NCBI RefSeq assembly: GCF_014197795.1
Contig: NZ_JACIGI010000024.1
Coordinates: 1 to 55,890, forward strand
Reading direction: 5' to 3'
DNA length: 55,890 nt
Origin: Roseospira goensis
GTDB taxonomy: Bacteria > Pseudomonadota > Alphaproteobacteria > Rhodospirillales > Rhodospirillaceae
Shown here piece after piece: positions 46,038 to 55,569 of the stretch. The translations under genes and the position numbers were made by a program. The notes beneath the pieces were generated by a model. The model was not told the origin of the DNA, ran no database searches, and worked only from the letters and a program-made list of their open reading frames with translations. How positions within the stretch are numbered: position 1 is the stretch's first letter; each line of letters starts with the position of its first letter.

Positions 46038-46952
46038 TTACGCGGTCTCTGCCGGGGCGGCTTCGAGGGCCGGTCCGGACGGCCAGGTTTCGTTCGGAAC
46101 CGTGGCGGACGCTGTGGCGGACGCTGGGGCGGACGCTGCGGGCGGCGCCGGGGGCGTCTCGGTCGCGGAGGGGGCGGCCGCCGGCGCCGGGGGCACCGGC
46201 TCGCGCAGATGGCGTTCCACGGCGGCCTCGATTTCCTCCCAGAGTTGCCCGGTGTCGCGCTCGACCCCGCCGTCGCCCCATTCCAGGCGGCAGTCGGCGC
46301 GGCCCAGGGCATTGTCCGGGCGCACCACGATGCGGCCCTCATAGCCGCTGGTGGTCTGAAGGTCGCGCACGCCGGCGCGCACGGTCTCGGCGAGGGCGCC
46401 GTGCACCCGGATCACCAGCCGCGGCTGGTCCATCAGGTCCGGCAGCAGATGGGCGACCAGATGCTCCAGTTCCTCCGCCGCCACCCGCTCGGCGGTGGCC
46501 GGCAGCAGGCGCCGGGCGATCGCCAGCGCGAGACGCGTGGCGGTCTTCTCCAGGCCGGCCACATGGGTGGCATGGGCGGCGTCCATGTGGTGGACGGCCT
46601 CGGCGATGGTGCGCAGCGCGGTGGCGCTGACGTGCCCGTCGGCCGTGGCCGCCTCCTCCAGCGCCGCCGTGTGGCCCTTGATATAGCCCTCCTCGCGGGC
46701 CGCTTCGAGTTGCGCCGCCGTGTACAGGTCGGGGGGCGGCGGCGGCGGGTCGTCGCTGGCGCGCCGGCGCCGGTCGAGCCCGGCATAGGCTTCGCCGCTG
46801 TCCTCGTCGCCGCTGCGGCCGCCGTCGTCGCGGCGCCGGTGCTCGGCCTCGTCGTCGCGCGCCCGCGCGGCATCGAGCCGGCGTTCGGCGGCCCGGCGCA
46901 CGTCGGGATCGTCGAAGGAGCGGTCGAACAGGAACTTCTGCACGGTGGCCAT
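46038..46952 (-). CDS. fliH: flagellar export regulator FliH-like protein
   Basis: The 304-residue protein begins MATVQKFLFDRSFDD, typical of alphaproteobacterial FliH, then an Arg/Asp-rich region and a helical part, with AAREEGYIKGHTAALEEA and ATRLALAIARRLLP, matching the FliH/YscL stalk, which holds the FliI ATPase. A C-terminal Ala/Pro tail contains a 12-bp DNA repeat encoding ASAT. ATG at 46952 is chosen at the conserved start; the upstream extension is unlike the family. It is 109 bases downstream of fliG. Confidence 0.88.
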   Translation of the reverse strand: MATVQKFLFDRSFDDPDVRRAAERRLDAARARDDEAEHRRRDDGGRSGDEDSGEAYAGLDRRRRASDDPPPPPPDLYTAAQLEAAREEGYIKGHTAALEEAATADGHVSATALRTIAEAVHHMDAAHATHVAGLEKTATRLALAIARRLLPATAERVAAEELEHLVAHLLPDLMDQPRLVIRVHGALAETVRAGVRDLQTTSGYEGRIVVRPDNALGRADCRLEWGDGGVERDTGQLWEEIEAAVERHLREPVPPAPAAAPSATETPPAPPAASAPASATASATVPNETWPSGPALEAAPAETA

Positions 46953-47061
46953 GGACAACGGGCTCCGCTGGGATCGCGGGAACAAGGGGCGGGCGCAGGG
47001 GGGCGCCCGGGGGAACGGGACACGGAGGCAGGCCGACGCCCGCAGGAGTCGGGACGGGCGG

Positions 47062-48081
47062 TCAGTACACCAGCTCGTCGTCCTCCTTGCCATCGGAGAT
47101 GACGATCTGACCGCTGTTGGCCAGCTCCTTGGCGAGCGAGACCACCGAGTTCTGGGCCTCGTCGACCTCGCGCACCCGCACCGGCCCCATGGATTCCATG
47201 TCCTCGCGCAGCATCTTGCCGGCGCGTTCGGACATGTTCTTGAAGAACAGTTCCTTGACGCTGTCGGAGGCGCCCTTGAGGGCCAGCCCCAGCTTGTCCT
47301 TCTCGACGTGGCGCAACAGCACCTGGACGCCCTGCGAGTCCACCCGCACCAGATCCTCGAAGGTGAACATGAGCTGCTTGATGCGGTCGGCGGATTCGCG
47401 GTTGCGCTCCTCCAGGGCGGTGACGAACCGGTTCTCGGTGTTGCGGTCGAGGCTGTTGAAGATCTCGGCCATCATCTCGTGGGCATCGCGGCGTGCGGTG
47501 CGGGCCAGGTTCGACATGAATTCGGTCCTCAGCGTTTTTTCGACGCCGTCCAGCACCTCCTTTTGCACCGCCTCCATGTGCAGCATCCGCATCACCACTT
47601 CCATGGCGAAGTTCTCGGGCAACAGCGACATGACGCGGGCGGCGTGGTCGGGCTTGACCTTGGAGAGCACGACGGCGACGGTCTGCGGATACTCGTTCTT
47701 CAGGTAGTTGGCCAGAACCTGCTCGTTCACATTGCCCAGCTTGTCCCACATGGTGCGGCCGGCCGGGCCCCGGATCTCCTCCATGATGGCCTCGACCCGG
47801 TCCTTGGGCAGCGACCGGATGAGCAGGCGTTCGGTGGTGTCGTAGGACCCCACCAGCGAGCCGGTGTTGGAGATGGCGTCGGCGAACTCGACGAACAGGC
47901 GCTCGACCAGGTTGGAGCTGATGGTGCCGAGATTGGCCATGACCTGCGAAAGTTCGCGGATCTCCTCGTCGTCCATCATGGAGAACAGCTTGGCCGAGTA
48001 TTCCTCCCCCAGCGACAGCATCATGATGCCGGCCTTCTGGGGTCCGGTGAGGCTGCGGTAGTCTTCCTTGACGCGGGCCAC
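47062..48081 (-). CDS. fliG: flagellar motor switch protein FliG
   Basis: The 339-residue rotor protein has its N-terminal FliF-binding domain ([21 protein letters not shown]), the middle EHPQ-type FliM-binding region (around [20 protein letters not shown]) and the C-terminal torque domain with [19 protein letters not shown] and [20 protein letters not shown], whose charged residues face the stator. Length is typical. It lies 30 bases downstream of fliF, so the two rotor ring proteins are co-expressed. Confidence 0.97.
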   Translation of the reverse strand: MARVKEDYRSLTGPQKAGIMMLSLGEEYSAKLFSMMDDEEIRELSQVMANLGTISSNLVERLFVEFADAISNTGSLVGSYDTTERLLIRSLPKDRVEAIMEEIRGPAGRTMWDKLGNVNEQVLANYLKNEYPQTVAVVLSKVKPDHAARVMSLLPENFAMEVVMRMLHMEAVQKEVLDGVEKTLRTEFMSNLARTARRDAHEMMAEIFNSLDRNTENRFVTALEERNRESADRIKQLMFTFEDLVRVDSQGVQVLLRHVEKDKLGLALKGASDSVKELFFKNMSERAGKMLREDMESMGPVRVREVDEAQNSVVSLAKELANSGQIVISDGKEDDELVY

Positions 48082-48111
48082 GGCGCGACCTCCGTTGACG
48101 AATGGCGGGGC

Positions 48112-49758
48112 TCAGCTTTCCTGATAGAGCCAATTGCGGATGATGCTGAGGGCTTCCTCGGGGTGCTTCTCGACGATCTCGCCGATCTTGCGCAGGCTCG
48201 ATGCCTTCACCCGGCCCTCGACCTTTTCGATGTCGATCAGCTCGTCGGCGTCTTCCATGTCGTCGAGGCCCAGCCCGATGGGCACCGGGGCGGTGGCCGG
48301 TCCCGGAAGCTGCGGCGCGCCGGCGGCCTCGGCCGACAGCAGGCCCGTGCCGCCGCCGTCGGCGCCCGACGGCAGGCTTTCGAAGGCGCGGGTGACCAGC
48401 GGACGCACCACCAGCAGGATGACCAGCACCGCCACGACGGCCACGCCCAGGCCCTCGGCCATGCGCATGATCTCGTCCTTGGTGAAGCCCATGAACATCC
48501 AGGGCTCCTCGCCCATCATGTCGTCCATGGCGGCGAAGCGCTGGTTGGTCACCTCGATCTGGTCGCCGCGGGTGGCGTCGAACCCCACCGCCGAGCGCAC
48601 CAGGGCGGTGATCTGCTCCATCGCCTCGGGGCTGCGTGGCTCGTAGGTCACGGTGCCGTCGGCGGCCGTCACCCGGGCGTGGTCGACCAGGACGGCGATG
48701 TTGAGGCGGTCGATCACGCCGCCCTCGCGCACCTGGTTGGTGACCCGGCGCGAGATCTCGAAGTTCACCGTCTCCTCGGTGCGGTTCTCGCTGGTCGAGG
48801 TGCCGGCGCCGTCGGTCTGGTTGAACTGGCCCTCGGGCAGGTTCTGGCCCACGGTGACCGGTGCCGGCTCGCGGTCATTGCTCTGAAGGGTCTCCTCCAC
48901 GGTGACGGTGGACCGCGCCACCTGCTGGTCGGGGTCGTAGACCTCCTCGTTGGTGACCACGCGGTCGAAGCTCATGTCGGCGGTCACCACGGCGCGCACC
49001 GCCCCCATGCCCAGGGTCGCGCCCAGCAGGTCCTCGATCTTGCGGGCGTATTTCTCGCCCGTCGCCCGGCGCTGGTCCTCTCGGGTCAGCGCGGCCAGGC
49101 TGCCGTCGCTGTCCATGCCGCGGGTCAGCATCTCGCCGCGGTTGGTCACGATGGAGACGCGCTGGGTGGACATCTTGGGGACGGAGGCCGCGATCAGGTT
49201 CTGGATCGCCACCACCTGACTGGTGTCCAGGCGGCGGCCGTTGAGCGCCAGAGTCACGGAGGCCGAGGGATCGTTGGTCTCGCGCGAGAACGGTTCGCGC
49301 TGGGGCATGACCAGCATGACGCGGGCGTTCTGCACCCCGTCGATGGAGCGGATGGTGCGCGACAGCTCGCCCTCCAGCGCCCGCTTGAGGTTCACCTGCT
49401 GCATGAAGCTGGTGGAGCCGAGGGCGCTGGTGTTGTCGAACACCTCGTACCCCACCGAGGCACCGCCGCCGGCTGCCAGCTCCGCCGTTTGCAGGCGCAT
49501 GCGGTCGCGCTGGTCGGCGGGGACGCGGACCTCCGTGCCGTTGCCGGCGATCTGGTAGGGGATGTTCTGGTCCTCCAGGCTCTGCACGATGGCGCGCGCG
49601 TCGGCCTGGTTCAGCCCGCTGTAGAGCAACTCGTACTGCGGACTGGCGAAGCGGGTGGCGAAGAAGATGACAAGGCCGATCAGCGCCACCGCCACGCCCG
49701 CCATGGCGGCGAGGCGGGCCGGTCCGAGACCGCGCATCTGGTCCATGAAGCCGCTCAC
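48112..49758 (-). CDS. fliF: flagellar MS-ring protein FliF
   Basis: The 548-residue protein forms the MS ring. It has a first membrane segment (AAMAGVAVALIGLVIFFATRF, about residues 15-36), two ring-building motifs (YELLYSGLNQADARAIVQSL and VMLVMPQREPFSRE), and a second membrane segment (GVAVVAVLVILLVVRPLV near 440), then the FliG-binding C-terminus (EALSIIRNWL). GTG at 49758 is preferred because AGAGG lies seven bases before it; a longer upstream frame has no family similarity. It is the first gene of the fliF-fliG-fliH-fliN-motA run. Confidence 0.95.
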   Translation of the reverse strand: MSGFMDQMRGLGPARLAAMAGVAVALIGLVIFFATRFASPQYELLYSGLNQADARAIVQSLEDQNIPYQIAGNGTEVRVPADQRDRMRLQTAELAAGGGASVGYEVFDNTSALGSTSFMQQVNLKRALEGELSRTIRSIDGVQNARVMLVMPQREPFSRETNDPSASVTLALNGRRLDTSQVVAIQNLIAASVPKMSTQRVSIVTNRGEMLTRGMDSDGSLAALTREDQRRATGEKYARKIEDLLGATLGMGAVRAVVTADMSFDRVVTNEEVYDPDQQVARSTVTVEETLQSNDREPAPVTVGQNLPEGQFNQTDGAGTSTSENRTEETVNFEISRRVTNQVREGGVIDRLNIAVLVDHARVTAADGTVTYEPRSPEAMEQITALVRSAVGFDATRGDQIEVTNQRFAAMDDMMGEEPWMFMGFTKDEIMRMAEGLGVAVVAVLVILLVVRPLVTRAFESLPSGADGGGTGLLSAEAAGAPQLPGPATAPVPIGLGLDDMEDADELIDIEKVEGRVKASSLRKIGEIVEKHPEEALSIIRNWLYQES

Positions 49759-49993
49759 GGCATGGCCTCTCTGGTCGGGCGCGCCGGCCTGCGGGCAGGG
49801 CGGCGACGCGGAAAACCTGTGATCGGGCGGGTCGTGGCGGGACGGTATTCGGACCGCTCCGCACCGGGGGCGGGCGGCCGCAACCGCCGCTGACCCACGC
49901 ACAGGCTAGCCAGCGAGGCTGAAGAACTCCTTAACGGTAGGCAGAAGTTGCCGGGAGCGACGCGCGCGGGGCGCGCGCCGGGACGGGCGCGCG

Positions 49994-50767
49994 TCAGGTC
50001 TGGAGGAAGCGCAGCCGGTCGGCTTCGAACACCCCGCAGGTCAGGCGTCCGGTCTCGTGCGCGCCGGTGTCGAGCGCGATCCGGTTGGCCAGCACCAGCG
50101 GGCGCGGGGTGATGGTGTGGCCGTGCACCACCACGGCGCCGAAGTCGGCGGTGCTGGTCAGGAACGGCCCCCGGATCCACAGCAGGTCGTCGGTGGCCTG
50201 ATGCTCGGGCGTCACGCCGGGGCGCACGCCGGCATGGACGAAGAGGTAGTCGCCCTCGCGATGCATGAGCTTCAGGTTGCGCAAAAAGATCATGTGCCGC
50301 TCGGGCAGGGCATCCAGCAGGGCCGCCCTGAGGTTGTTCTCCGACTCGGCCGTCAGGTATCCGGTGTCCGGCACCGGCACGCCGTAGCTGGCCAGCGTAT
50401 CCATGCCGCCGTTGAACAGCCAGCCGGCGGGCTCGGCCTCGCCGTCCAGGAACGACAACACGAAATGTTCATGATTGCCCATCAGGAAGACCGTCTCCAG
50501 CCCCTTGGGCATGCCGTTGGTGATGATGTCCAGCACCCGGCGCGAACGCGGTCCGCGGTCGATGTAGTCGCCGAGGAACACGGCCACGGCCCGCTCCGGC
50601 TCGGCGCCGCTGCGGGCCAGGTCGAGATCAATGAGTCCGAGCAGCCGCTCCACCAGGTCGGCGCGGCCATGAATGTCGGGGATGGCATAAACCCTGACGC
50701 CCTCCGGAACCCGGCCGGGTGCCGGAATCCAGAAGTCGACAGGCCATGCTCCCTCCATCATCGTCAC
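49994..50767 (-). CDS. PPP-family metallophosphoesterase
   Basis: The 257-residue protein carries the PPP metal motifs in order: DIHG, GDYIDRGPRS, GNHEHFVLS, HAGVRPG and HGHTITP. The active site is therefore complete for a two-metal phosphatase of the Ser/Thr protein phosphatase or diadenosine tetraphosphatase group. The substrate is not predictable. GTG at 50767 is preferred because AGAGG precedes it by seven bases; ATG at 50761 is an alternative. A 15-bp tandem array 34 bases upstream reads in frame with it, so an N-terminal extension up to position 50992 is possible but unlikely. Confidence 0.9.
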   Translation of the reverse strand: MTMMEGAWPVDFWIPAPGRVPEGVRVYAIPDIHGRADLVERLLGLIDLDLARSGAEPERAVAVFLGDYIDRGPRSRRVLDIITNGMPKGLETVFLMGNHEHFVLSFLDGEAEPAGWLFNGGMDTLASYGVPVPDTGYLTAESENNLRAALLDALPERHMIFLRNLKLMHREGDYLFVHAGVRPGVTPEHQATDDLLWIRGPFLTSTADFGAVVVHGHTITPRPLVLANRIALDTGAHETGRLTCGVFEADRLRFLQT

Positions 50768-51242
50768 GTCTCGACCTCTCCCTCCCGGTCGTGTCCCGCT
50801 GGTCCATTGCCCGCCGGTCCATTGTCCCCCGGGCCTTTGTCTGCCGGGCCTTTGTCTGCCGGGCCTTTGTCTGCCGGACGTCCGTGACGGCCGTACCGGC
50901 GTCGCGCCCGGCCTGGGGATCGCGGGGCGGTCTGGTGCCTCGGGCCGTGCCGGACCCGTTGCGCGCGCCCAATCGCGCCCCGAATAAGGCATGGCACCCC
51001 ATCGTGCCGGATGCGCCAGCCCGTTTCCCCGGGTCCGTGCCGTGCCGCCGCCCCGGCCCCGACCCCAACTTCACCTCCACCTCCACCTTGAACGCCACTC
51101 CGGGTCCGGCCTGCACGCGGCGGGTCTGCATCTTGGCGACACCCGGCCGAACCATGATATCGTCGATGGTGTCGGCCTTGGGGCCAGCTCCGTGCGCGGC
51201 GAGCCGGCCGCAGACCCCTTCGACTTGGTAGCACTCTAGCAT
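50768..51242. other. 475-base divergent region between phosphoesterase and degenerate-EAL operon
   Basis: Holds the 15-bp array at 50801-50875 and a stretch of CACCTC repeats near 51069-51085. Promoters for both divergent transcription units must be here, but no clear -35/-10 pair was found. No gene was recognised. Confidence 0.45.
50801..50875. repeat. 15-bp tandem array, five units of two subtypes
   Basis: Two units of GGTCCATTG-type (50801, 50816) are followed by three identical GGGCCTTTGTCTGCC units (50831, 50846, 50861). The period is a multiple of three, so it could encode R-Q-R-P-G pentapeptides on the minus strand or AFVCR on the plus strand if translated. Confidence 0.9.
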
Positions 51243-52619
51243 ATGACACCCAGCAATTCCCTCGTCCATGGGGACCAGAGTCTTCTGGATGGCCTGGAGC
51301 GGCTGTCGCGGGCGCCCGAGGGCTGCCGGGCGGTCTACGTCTCGCTGTCCCGGCTGCGACCGGCGAACCGGACCTGGATCCGGCTGCGCATCGCCGCCCA
51401 TCTGTTCGCGCCCCTGGTCACGGGGTACGGCTGCGAGGTGTTTCTGCTGTCCAACGGCGATCTGGTGGTGGTCGGCCGCGACGTCCCGGCCAGCGCGCTG
51501 GAGACCCAGGTGGAGCGGCTGCGGGCGCTGTTCCGGGCCGATCCGGGCAGCCGCGCCGAGACCCCCGACGGGCGCGACCTGTTCGCGGCCGCCTACGAGC
51601 TGGAGCACGACGGCCGCACCCTGCGCGGCCGCATCGAGGCCATCCGCCAGGGCCGGGTGGATCCCTGGCGGGTGATCCAGCGCACCGTGCCGACGGAAGA
51701 CCGGGCGTTGGCGCCGCGCCTGCTGATCCGCGTGGCCGAGGCACTGGCGCAGCTCGACCCGCAGCCGTTGATCCAGCGCCAGGCCGTGGTGGAGATCGAC
51801 GAGGCCCGGCGCGGCCATCTGGTCCACGAGGAGGTCTTCGTCGCGCTGGCCGAAGTGCGCCGGCGCTGCGCCCCCGACCTCGACCTGACCGCCAACCGGT
51901 GGCTGTTTCAGGAGGTGTGCCGGCTGCTCGACCGCCGCCTGACCGACGCCCTGGCCCGCCTGGACCGCGCCCTGCTGCCGGAGACCATGGCGCTCAACCT
52001 GAACCTGGAGACGGTGCTCGGCGACGGCCTGGACGCGCTGGAGCGCGCCCTGCCCGCCCGCACGCGCCTGGTCGTCGAGGTGCGCGTGATCGACACCTTC
52101 ACCTACCTGGACCGACTGGCGGAGGCCGCCGAGCGGCTGCACGCGCGCGGCCACACGCTGGTGCTCGACGGTGTCACCCCGCGCACCCTCGCGCTGCTGG
52201 ACCCGGCGCGTCTGGCGGTGGACGGCCTCAAGCTGGTCTGGGATCCCGATCTGGCCGACCCGGCCAGCGTGTGGGACGGTCCCCATCCCGTGGTGCTGCT
52301 CCAGGCGCTCGGCCCGGACCGGGTGGTGCTGAGCCACGTCGAGGACGAGACCGCGCTGCTGTGGGGCCTGGGGCGGGGCCTGCGGCGGTTCCAGGGCTTC
52401 TTCGTCGACCGCGTGATCGGCGCCACCACCATGACCGGGTGCCCCAAGCGGGCGCTGTGCACCCTGACCCAGTGCGTCGAGCGCCGCCGCGCCGCCGCCG
52501 GCCCGACGCGGGCGAGCTGCCCCAACCCGCCGCGGCTCAACGCGGTGACCGAGTTGCGGGCCTTGCCGCGCCGGCTGGCGGAGATGGTCGATCCCCGCCC
52601 GGAGGCCGACGATGGCTGA
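51243..52619 (+). CDS. degenerate GGDEF-EAL protein 1
   Basis: The 458-residue protein has a GGDEF-like remnant (about residues 25-110, with EVFLLSNGDLVVVG where GGDEF would be) and an EAL-like half (about 180-400). EAL landmarks are eroded: EEV for E-A-L, LNLNLETVLG for V-N-L-S, LVVEVRVIDTF for L-E-L-T-E, and LDGVTPRTLALL where DDFGTG is expected. The metal-binding acidic residues are missing, so c-di-GMP hydrolysis is unlikely. It is paralogous to the next gene, overlaps its start by 8 bases, and is the first gene of the operon. The ribosome site is weak. Confidence 0.75.
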   Translation: MTPSNSLVHGDQSLLDGLERLSRAPEGCRAVYVSLSRLRPANRTWIRLRIAAHLFAPLVTGYGCEVFLLSNGDLVVVGRDVPASALETQVERLRALFRADPGSRAETPDGRDLFAAAYELEHDGRTLRGRIEAIRQGRVDPWRVIQRTVPTEDRALAPRLLIRVAEALAQLDPQPLIQRQAVVEIDEARRGHLVHEEVFVALAEVRRRCAPDLDLTANRWLFQEVCRLLDRRLTDALARLDRALLPETMALNLNLETVLGDGLDALERALPARTRLVVEVRVIDTFTYLDRLAEAAERLHARGHTLVLDGVTPRTLALLDPARLAVDGLKLVWDPDLADPASVWDGPHPVVLLQALGPDRVVLSHVEDETALLWGLGRGLRRFQGFFVDRVIGATTMTGCPKRALCTLTQCVERRRAAAGPTRASCPNPPRLNAVTELRALPRRLAEMVDPRPEADDG

Positions 52620-54114
52620 CCCGCCCGCCATCCGCTCCGGCTTCCTGCTGGCGGACTACGTGCGCGAGATCGCGGCCACCCACTTTGGCCTGCGCATGCT
52701 CAGGCTGAGGGTGGCCGAGCTGCGGCCGGACAACCGCGACGACGACGCCCTGCGCGCCCTGGAGGCGGCCCTGGACCCGCTGGTGCGCTCCGGGCTGGCG
52801 CGCGTCTTCCGGCTGCCGGAGGGGGACTACCTGCTGGGCTTCCCGCGCGACGAGACCGACCGGGTGCGGGCGCTGCTGGTGCGGCTGCGGTTCCTGATGC
52901 CGGAGGATCCGCTGGCGGTCCACTTCGACGACCCGCCCGGGCGCGACAGCCCGCTGTTGCAGTGGTGGGACCTGGAGACGGACTTCCCGCGCCTGCGGGC
53001 GCTGGCCGAGCATTACGAGTCCGACGCCATCGCCCAGGCCGAGGCGCGGGCGCGCCGCGACGGCACCCGCGCCGGCATGGCCAAGGGCGACGCCGCGCGC
53101 GCCGCCGCCGAGGCCGCCGAACAGGCCGCCGCCGCGCGGCTCGGCGTATCCGTGGCGGGCCAGCCGGCGCGCGCCGGCGGACCGGGCGATCGTCGCGCCG
53201 GCGCCGCCGACGGCGATGAGGTCGAGCCCGACTGGCGGCCGTTCGCCGCCGAGGGGCGCGGGCGGCCCGCAGCGGCGGGCGCCGGGGGCCGCCGGCCCAT
53301 CGACGCCGACATTCTCGACCGTCTGGAGAACGGCCTGGCGCGCGCCGACCTGTCGAACCACGTACGCCGCCAGGCGGTGTGCGCCCTGGTGGGCGCGGCG
53401 CCGCCGCATCCGCTGTTCTCCGAACTGTACGTCTCGATTCCGGAACTGCGCGACACCATTGCGCCCCGGGTCGACCTGATGGCCAACCGGTGGCTGTTCC
53501 AGCATTTCACCGAGACCCTGGACCGGCGCGTGCTGGCCTGGCTCAACCGCGAGGGGCCGCGCCTGACGAAGGGCGGCTTCTCCATCAACATCAACGTCCA
53601 GACCATCCTGTCGGAGGCGTTCCTGAAGTTCGAGCAGGCCCTGGCCGCCGGTCTGCACGGCACCGTGGTGCTGGAACTGCGGGTGGAGGACATTTTCGCC
53701 GACCTGGAGGCGTTCGCGTTCGCCCGCGACTTCGTGCACCAGCGCGGCTACCGGGTGTGCGTGGATTACCTGGACCCGCGTACCCTGGGGCTGCTGGACC
53801 GCGACCGCCTGGGGGTCGACCTGATGAAACTGTTCTGGCATGCCGGCCTGCCGGCGCAGATGGCGGCCGGCGACGGCCGCGCCCTTGCGGAGCGCCTGCG
53901 CCGCGGCGAGGGCGCCCGGACCATCCTGGCGCGCTGCGACGATCCGGCGGCGGTGGCGTTGGGCCGTGAGCTGGAGATCACCATGTTCCAGGGCCATCAC
54001 GTCGATACCCTGTTGGCCGGCGGGGTCGCTGGCTTCGGCGCCGGGAGCAACGCCGGGAGCAACGCCGGGAGCAACGCTGGGGCCGGCGCGGACGGGACGG
54101 GAGCGGAGCCATGA
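52612..54114 (+). CDS. degenerate GGDEF-EAL protein 2
   Basis: The 500-residue protein is a paralogue of the previous one. It has RVFRLPEGDYLLGF in the GGDEF position, an Ala/Arg-rich insert (about 145-225) and an EAL-like half from 235 on. Shared segments include DLMANRWLFQHF (DLTANRWLFQEV upstream) and DPRTLGLLDRDRLGVDLMKL. FSININVQTIL, VLELRVEDIF and LEITMFQGHHVDTLL echo EAL motifs, but D-D-F-G is V-D-Y-L-D. The C-terminus has a GSNA repeat from a 12-bp DNA repeat. The stop overlaps the ABC gene start (ATGA). Confidence 0.75.
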   Translation: MADPPAIRSGFLLADYVREIAATHFGLRMLRLRVAELRPDNRDDDALRALEAALDPLVRSGLARVFRLPEGDYLLGFPRDETDRVRALLVRLRFLMPEDPLAVHFDDPPGRDSPLLQWWDLETDFPRLRALAEHYESDAIAQAEARARRDGTRAGMAKGDAARAAAEAAEQAAAARLGVSVAGQPARAGGPGDRRAGAADGDEVEPDWRPFAAEGRGRPAAAGAGGRRPIDADILDRLENGLARADLSNHVRRQAVCALVGAAPPHPLFSELYVSIPELRDTIAPRVDLMANRWLFQHFTETLDRRVLAWLNREGPRLTKGGFSININVQTILSEAFLKFEQALAAGLHGTVVLELRVEDIFADLEAFAFARDFVHQRGYRVCVDYLDPRTLGLLDRDRLGVDLMKLFWHAGLPAQMAAGDGRALAERLRRGEGARTILARCDDPAAVALGRELEITMFQGHHVDTLLAGGVAGFGAGSNAGSNAGSNAGAGADGTGAEP

Positions 54115-54878
54115 GCGAGACGCCGGCCGCGATCGAGGCGCGCGGGCTGACCAAGGTGTTCGCGGGGCCGGCGGGCGAGACCGTGACCGCCGTCGCCGGC
54201 CTCGACGTCTCGGTGCCGCTGAACCGCACCGTGGGCCTGCTGGGCGGCAACGGCGCCGGCAAGACCACCACCATCTCCATGATCGTCGGCCTGCTGCTGC
54301 CCAGCGACGGCAGCCTGCGGGTGCTGGGGCGCGACATGCGGCACGAGCGCCACCTGGCGCTGGCGCGCATGAACTTTTCCTCGCCCTACGTCGATCTGCC
54401 GCACCGCCTGACCGTGCGCGAGAACCTGGTGGTCTACGCCCACCTCTACGGCGTGCGCGACGTGCGCGGGCGCATCCGCACGGTGGCCGAGGACCTTCAG
54501 TTGACCGGCCTGCTGAACCGCCCGGCCGGCAAGCTGTCCGCCGGGCAGAAGACCCGGGTCGCGCTGGCCAAGGCAATGCTGAACGACCCGGTGCTGCTGC
54601 TGCTGGACGAGCCCACGGCCTCGCTCGACCCCGACACCGGGGATTGGGTGCGGGGCTACCTCGACCGCTGGCGCCGGCGTGTCGGCGCCACCATGTTCCT
54701 GGCGTCGCACAACATGGCCGAGGTCGAGCGCCTGTGCGACGAGGTGCTGATCATGAAGGCCGGCCGCATCCACGACCAGGGACCGCCGGCCGACCTGATC
54801 GCCCGGTACGGCCGGCGCACCCTGGAGGAGGTGTTCCTGGACATCGCGCGCCGGCCCGACGAGGCCGCGCCGGCGTGA
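54111..54878 (+). CDS. ABC transporter ATP-binding protein
   Basis: The 255-residue ATPase is of the ABC-2/NatA-like class: Walker A GGNGAGKTT near 44, signature LSAGQKTRVALAKAM, Walker B LLLLDEPTASLDP and LASHNM with the H-loop. The Q-loop region reads MNFSSPYVDLPHRLTV, without the usual Gln. It shares ATGA with the degenerate EAL gene, so it is co-translated with it. No permease is next to it in the window; the next gene is on the other strand. It may power an unlinked permease or act in a non-transport role. Confidence 0.9.
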   Translation: MSETPAAIEARGLTKVFAGPAGETVTAVAGLDVSVPLNRTVGLLGGNGAGKTTTISMIVGLLLPSDGSLRVLGRDMRHERHLALARMNFSSPYVDLPHRLTVRENLVVYAHLYGVRDVRGRIRTVAEDLQLTGLLNRPAGKLSAGQKTRVALAKAMLNDPVLLLLDEPTASLDPDTGDWVRGYLDRWRRRVGATMFLASHNMAEVERLCDEVLIMKAGRIHDQGPPADLIARYGRRTLEEVFLDIARRPDEAAPA

Positions 54879-54891
54879 CGGCGGGCGAGGG

Positions 54892-55569
54892 CTACTCGGT
54901 GCGGTCGAAGAACAGGGTGAAGGTGGCCGGCACGGCGTGGCTGATGTGCTCCAGCCCGGCGACCTCGCGCAGCTTGCGGATGCCCTCGCCCAGGGCGTAG
55001 TCGTCGGCCTGCACCATCAGGACCTGGAGCGGCTGCACCATCACCCGGCCCTCGCCCAGGCGGGTGACCATGACCGGCATGGCGAGGTCGTTGCTCTCCC
55101 CGACCAACGAGAACTGGGCGGTGACGTCGCGCACCGCGCTGTCCCCCACCGCCAGGCTCTCCATGTTGTCCAGCGGCACCGACGCGGTGATGGTGGCGAC
55201 CGGGAACTGCGCCACGTTGAACAGCATGTCGCGCATGCGCTCGTTGCGGATGTCGATGCCGGTGTTGACCGAGCCCAGGTCGATCCGGACCGTGGCGGTG
55301 CCGTCCTCGGCCACGCCGCCGGAGAGGTCGCTGAAGCTGTGCACCTCGCCGATGTCGAAGGCCTTGATCGAGGCGAAGCTGAGGAACGAGGCGCCGTCGT
55401 CCAGCGTCCAGGTGGCGGCGCGGGCGGCCTGGGCCGCGGCCAGCGCCAGCAGCAGGCCGAGCCCGGCGGCGAGGACGACGCGAACGCGACGGGCGCCGGC
55501 GCCGGCGTCGGCGGCCACGGCCCGGGCGCGCCGGCGCGGACGGGGAGGGGAAGCGAGCGGGGTGATCAT
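54892..55569 (-). CDS. YceI-family exported protein
   Basis: The 225-residue protein has a long basic leader and a signal segment (VRVVLAAGLGLLLALAAA, cleavage near ARA), then a YceI-like beta-barrel: ATWTLDDGASFLSFASIKA, a DLGSVNTGIDIRNERMRDMLF stretch split by an NTGID motif, and TFTLFFDRTE at the end. YceI proteins are lipocalin-like and bind isoprenoid-type lipids in the periplasm. ATG at 55569 follows GGGAG at nine bases. Confidence 0.92.
   Translation of the reverse strand: MITPLASPPRPRRRARAVAADAGAGARRVRVVLAAGLGLLLALAAAQAARAATWTLDDGASFLSFASIKAFDIGEVHSFSDLSGGVAEDGTATVRIDLGSVNTGIDIRNERMRDMLFNVAQFPVATITASVPLDNMESLAVGDSAVRDVTAQFSLVGESNDLAMPVMVTRLGEGRVMVQPLQVLMVQADDYALGEGIRKLREVAGLEHISHAVPATFTLFFDRTE

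Noticed and set aside
49759-49993. A sigma-54 promoter upstream of fliF (TGGC...TGC near 49900-49915 on the minus strand)
   Set aside because: The GG to GC spacing is one base short of the required ten, so it is not called.
51243-54114. Active c-di-GMP synthesis or breakdown by the two EAL-like proteins
   Set aside because: The GGDEF and EAL catalytic residues are absent at the aligned positions, so enzymatic labels were not given.
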